DNA from: Symbiodinium natans
Taxonomy: Eukaryota > Sar > Dinophyceae > Suessiales > Symbiodiniaceae
DNA: 64,000 bases
Direction: 5' to 3'
NCBI GenBank assembly: GCA_905221605.1
Contig: CAJNDS010001680.1
Span: forward strand, 383,501 to 447,500
Numbering within the stretch: the stretch's first letter is position 1; every line of letters starts with the position of its first letter. Of this stretch, positions 62,874-64,000 are shown in pieces. Position numbers and translations under genes: made by a program. The notes below the pieces were generated by a model. It saw only the letters and a program-made list of their open reading frames with translations, ran no database searches and was not told where the DNA came from.

Positions 62874-63307
62874 ATTAGGACCACGAGGGTCTGAGAGTGT
62901 TGCTAGGACTTTCCGGCCAGGACATCATAGCCCGGATGCAAAAAGGATATTGAAAGGATATTAGGGCTCAGGGTTTAGGGTTGAGGGTTACGGTCTCGTC
63001 CTCTTCTCACGGTCTCGTCCGCTTCTAGGGGTTGTGGGCTGTCACGGTCTCGTCCGCTTTTACGGCTTTTGGTAGGGTTTCGGGTTTGGGTTTATGAGTT
63101 AGGGTTTAGGGGCTAGGTTTAGGGTTTATAGAAATTGTAAAGGGTTTGTGTCCGGAGTTTTGAGGTTTTGGGGTGGTTTTGGGGCTTCTGTGATTTTGAC
63201 TTTGGGGCTGGGCTGGCACTGGGGCTGGGGCTGAGGGTAGGGCTGGTAGGCTGCGGCACTGTGGGTTGGGGGGTGTGGGGGGGAATGAGTCGCAGTGGAG
63301 GCTGCGT

Positions 63308-63384
63308 GTCAAGTAAGGAAAGGAAAATCTTTGCGGACATCGCGGATATGCCCGCCGCGTACGCCGCGGGTATCCCAACAATGT
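63308..63384 (+). CDS. Probable exon of the 61.6-64 kb gene
   Basis: Frame SKERKIFADIADMPAAYAAG then IPTML. Possible acceptor GTGTCAAG or TAAGG before 63316. The limits are approximate; on the right the frame enters G-rich low-complexity DNA. Confidence 0.42.
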
Positions 63385-63658
63385 TAGGGAGGGGCGGGAG
63401 GGGCTGGATGAGGCGGGTTGTGTGGGAGGGGGTGAGTGGTGGGAGAAGCACGTGGTGCTTTATGGGGGGGGGGGGCTTGAACGCCGAAGCATGTCGTGCT
63501 TTATGGGGGGTTGTCAAAAGTGCTGGAAGTGGCCCAGGTTGGGGGTTTCGAGCCCCGAAACCTGGACTTGGGCCAGAAGAGGGCTTGGGGGAGTGGGGGA
63601 GGGGAGCGGCTGGAGGAGCTGGAGGGGCCGGAAGGGCTGGAGGGCTGGAGTTGTGAAG

Positions 63659-63721
63659 CAGGTTATTGTGCGAGCTGCTCGTAATGAATCACATTCAATT
63701 CCATTTATCCTGGTCTTGAGG
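63659..63721 (+). CDS. 63-bp exon of the 61.6-64 kb gene
   Basis: Acceptor GGAGTTGTGAAG (ends 63658); 21 codons in phase at both ends, QVIVRAARNESHSIPFILVL then R; the donor is GTTTAGGGTTTAGGG at 63722. The composition resembles a beta-strand segment. Confidence 0.6.
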
Positions 63722-63824
63722 GTTTAGGGTTTAGGGTTTGGGGTTTGGGGTTTAGGGTTTAGGGTTTGGGGTTAGGGTTTAGAGGGTTTAGGGTTTAGGG
63801 TTTGTTTCTTCTTGTCCTGCTGAG
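63722..63824 (+). other. Telomere-repeat intron (103 bp)
   Basis: Starts GTTTAGGGTTTAGGG, consists of about 12 TTTAGGG/TTTGGGG units and ends with the pyrimidine-rich TTGTTTCTTCTTGTCC and CTGCTGAG. Both neighbouring exons are in phase 0 and their joined frame stays open to the window end. Confidence 0.6.
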
Positions 63825-64000
63825 GTGTCCATCAGCACGCTGCAAGAGCTCAAGGGCATGACCGAGCAGCTGAAGGAGATGCTGAAGGCGAGTGCAGGCG
63901 CAGGTCGTGAGGCCCAAGCAGAAGCCTCCGTGCCAGCGGGGACAACTGCCTCAAAGACGGATGAACCGTCTGGTGATGTGGAGGTTCACAATGACGACGT
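63825..64000 (+). CDS. Exon running off the right edge
   Basis: Frame VSISTLQELKGMTEQLKEML then KASAGAGREAQAEASVPAGT, TASKTDEPSGDVEVHNDD. The first half looks like an amphipathic helix or coiled coil; the rest is a polar linker. Truncated by the window. Confidence 0.62.
   Translation, partial: MSISTLQELKGMTEQLKEMLKASAGAGREAQAEASVPAGTTASKTDEPSGDVEVHNDD

Overview
This window is nuclear DNA of an intron-rich eukaryote, most likely a dinoflagellate alga. The main evidence is the plant/dinoflagellate-type telomere heptamer TTTAGGG/CCCTAAA, scattered internally and in both orientations through most of the window. GC-rich coding pieces are broken into short exons. Several introns seem to use GC or GA donors, as dinoflagellate introns do. 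I see no ribosomal binding sites, operons, CRISPR arrays, tRNA or rRNA genes, and no spliced-leader sequence. The organism call is inference.

Region 1 (1-26 kb) is a mosaic of interstitial telomere-repeat (ITS) arrays, small fold-back elements of about 80-160 bp, microsatellites and many short GC-rich exon-like islands of 36-240 bp. Many islands lie directly between a CCCTAAA tract on the left and a TTTAGGG tract on the right. Their edges often offer AG acceptors and GT donors, and the donor is often supplied by the telomere repeat itself (GTTTAGGG). Region 2 (26.1-27.7 kb) has no ITS and holds a broken trypsin-like serine protease gene with His, Asp and GDSG motifs, possibly of RNA-virus origin. 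Region 3 (27.7-44 kb) returns to the ITS/fold-back/exon-island mosaic. It includes a 68-bp minisatellite with a palindrome at every junction (29.9-30.5 kb) and a small gene with a membrane segment (41.7-42.2 kb). Region 4 (44.3-45.8 kb) is an AT-rich island without ITS. Region 5 (46-52.3 kb) is mostly satellite DNA: repeats of 31 bp and 110 bp, then 1.3 kb of GATATA-type DNA. Region 6 (53.5-55.4 kb) has arrays of a 13-bp near-palindromic GC unit inside a 414-bp tandem duplication, then a 235-bp duplication.

Region 7 (55.5-64 kb) is the gene-bearing end. It holds a 97-residue charged protein (55.5 kb), a multi-exon gene at 58.5-59.6 kb, a further exon at 59.8 kb, and a multi-exon gene from 61.6 kb past the right edge. 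In the last gene one 103-bp intron is made almost entirely of TTTAGGG repeats between two exons that join in phase. No gene could be given a secure family name except the protease-like pseudogene. Exon calls rest on open frame, splice-site fit and residue composition only. Many GC-rich islands are open in more than one frame, so strand is often uncertain.
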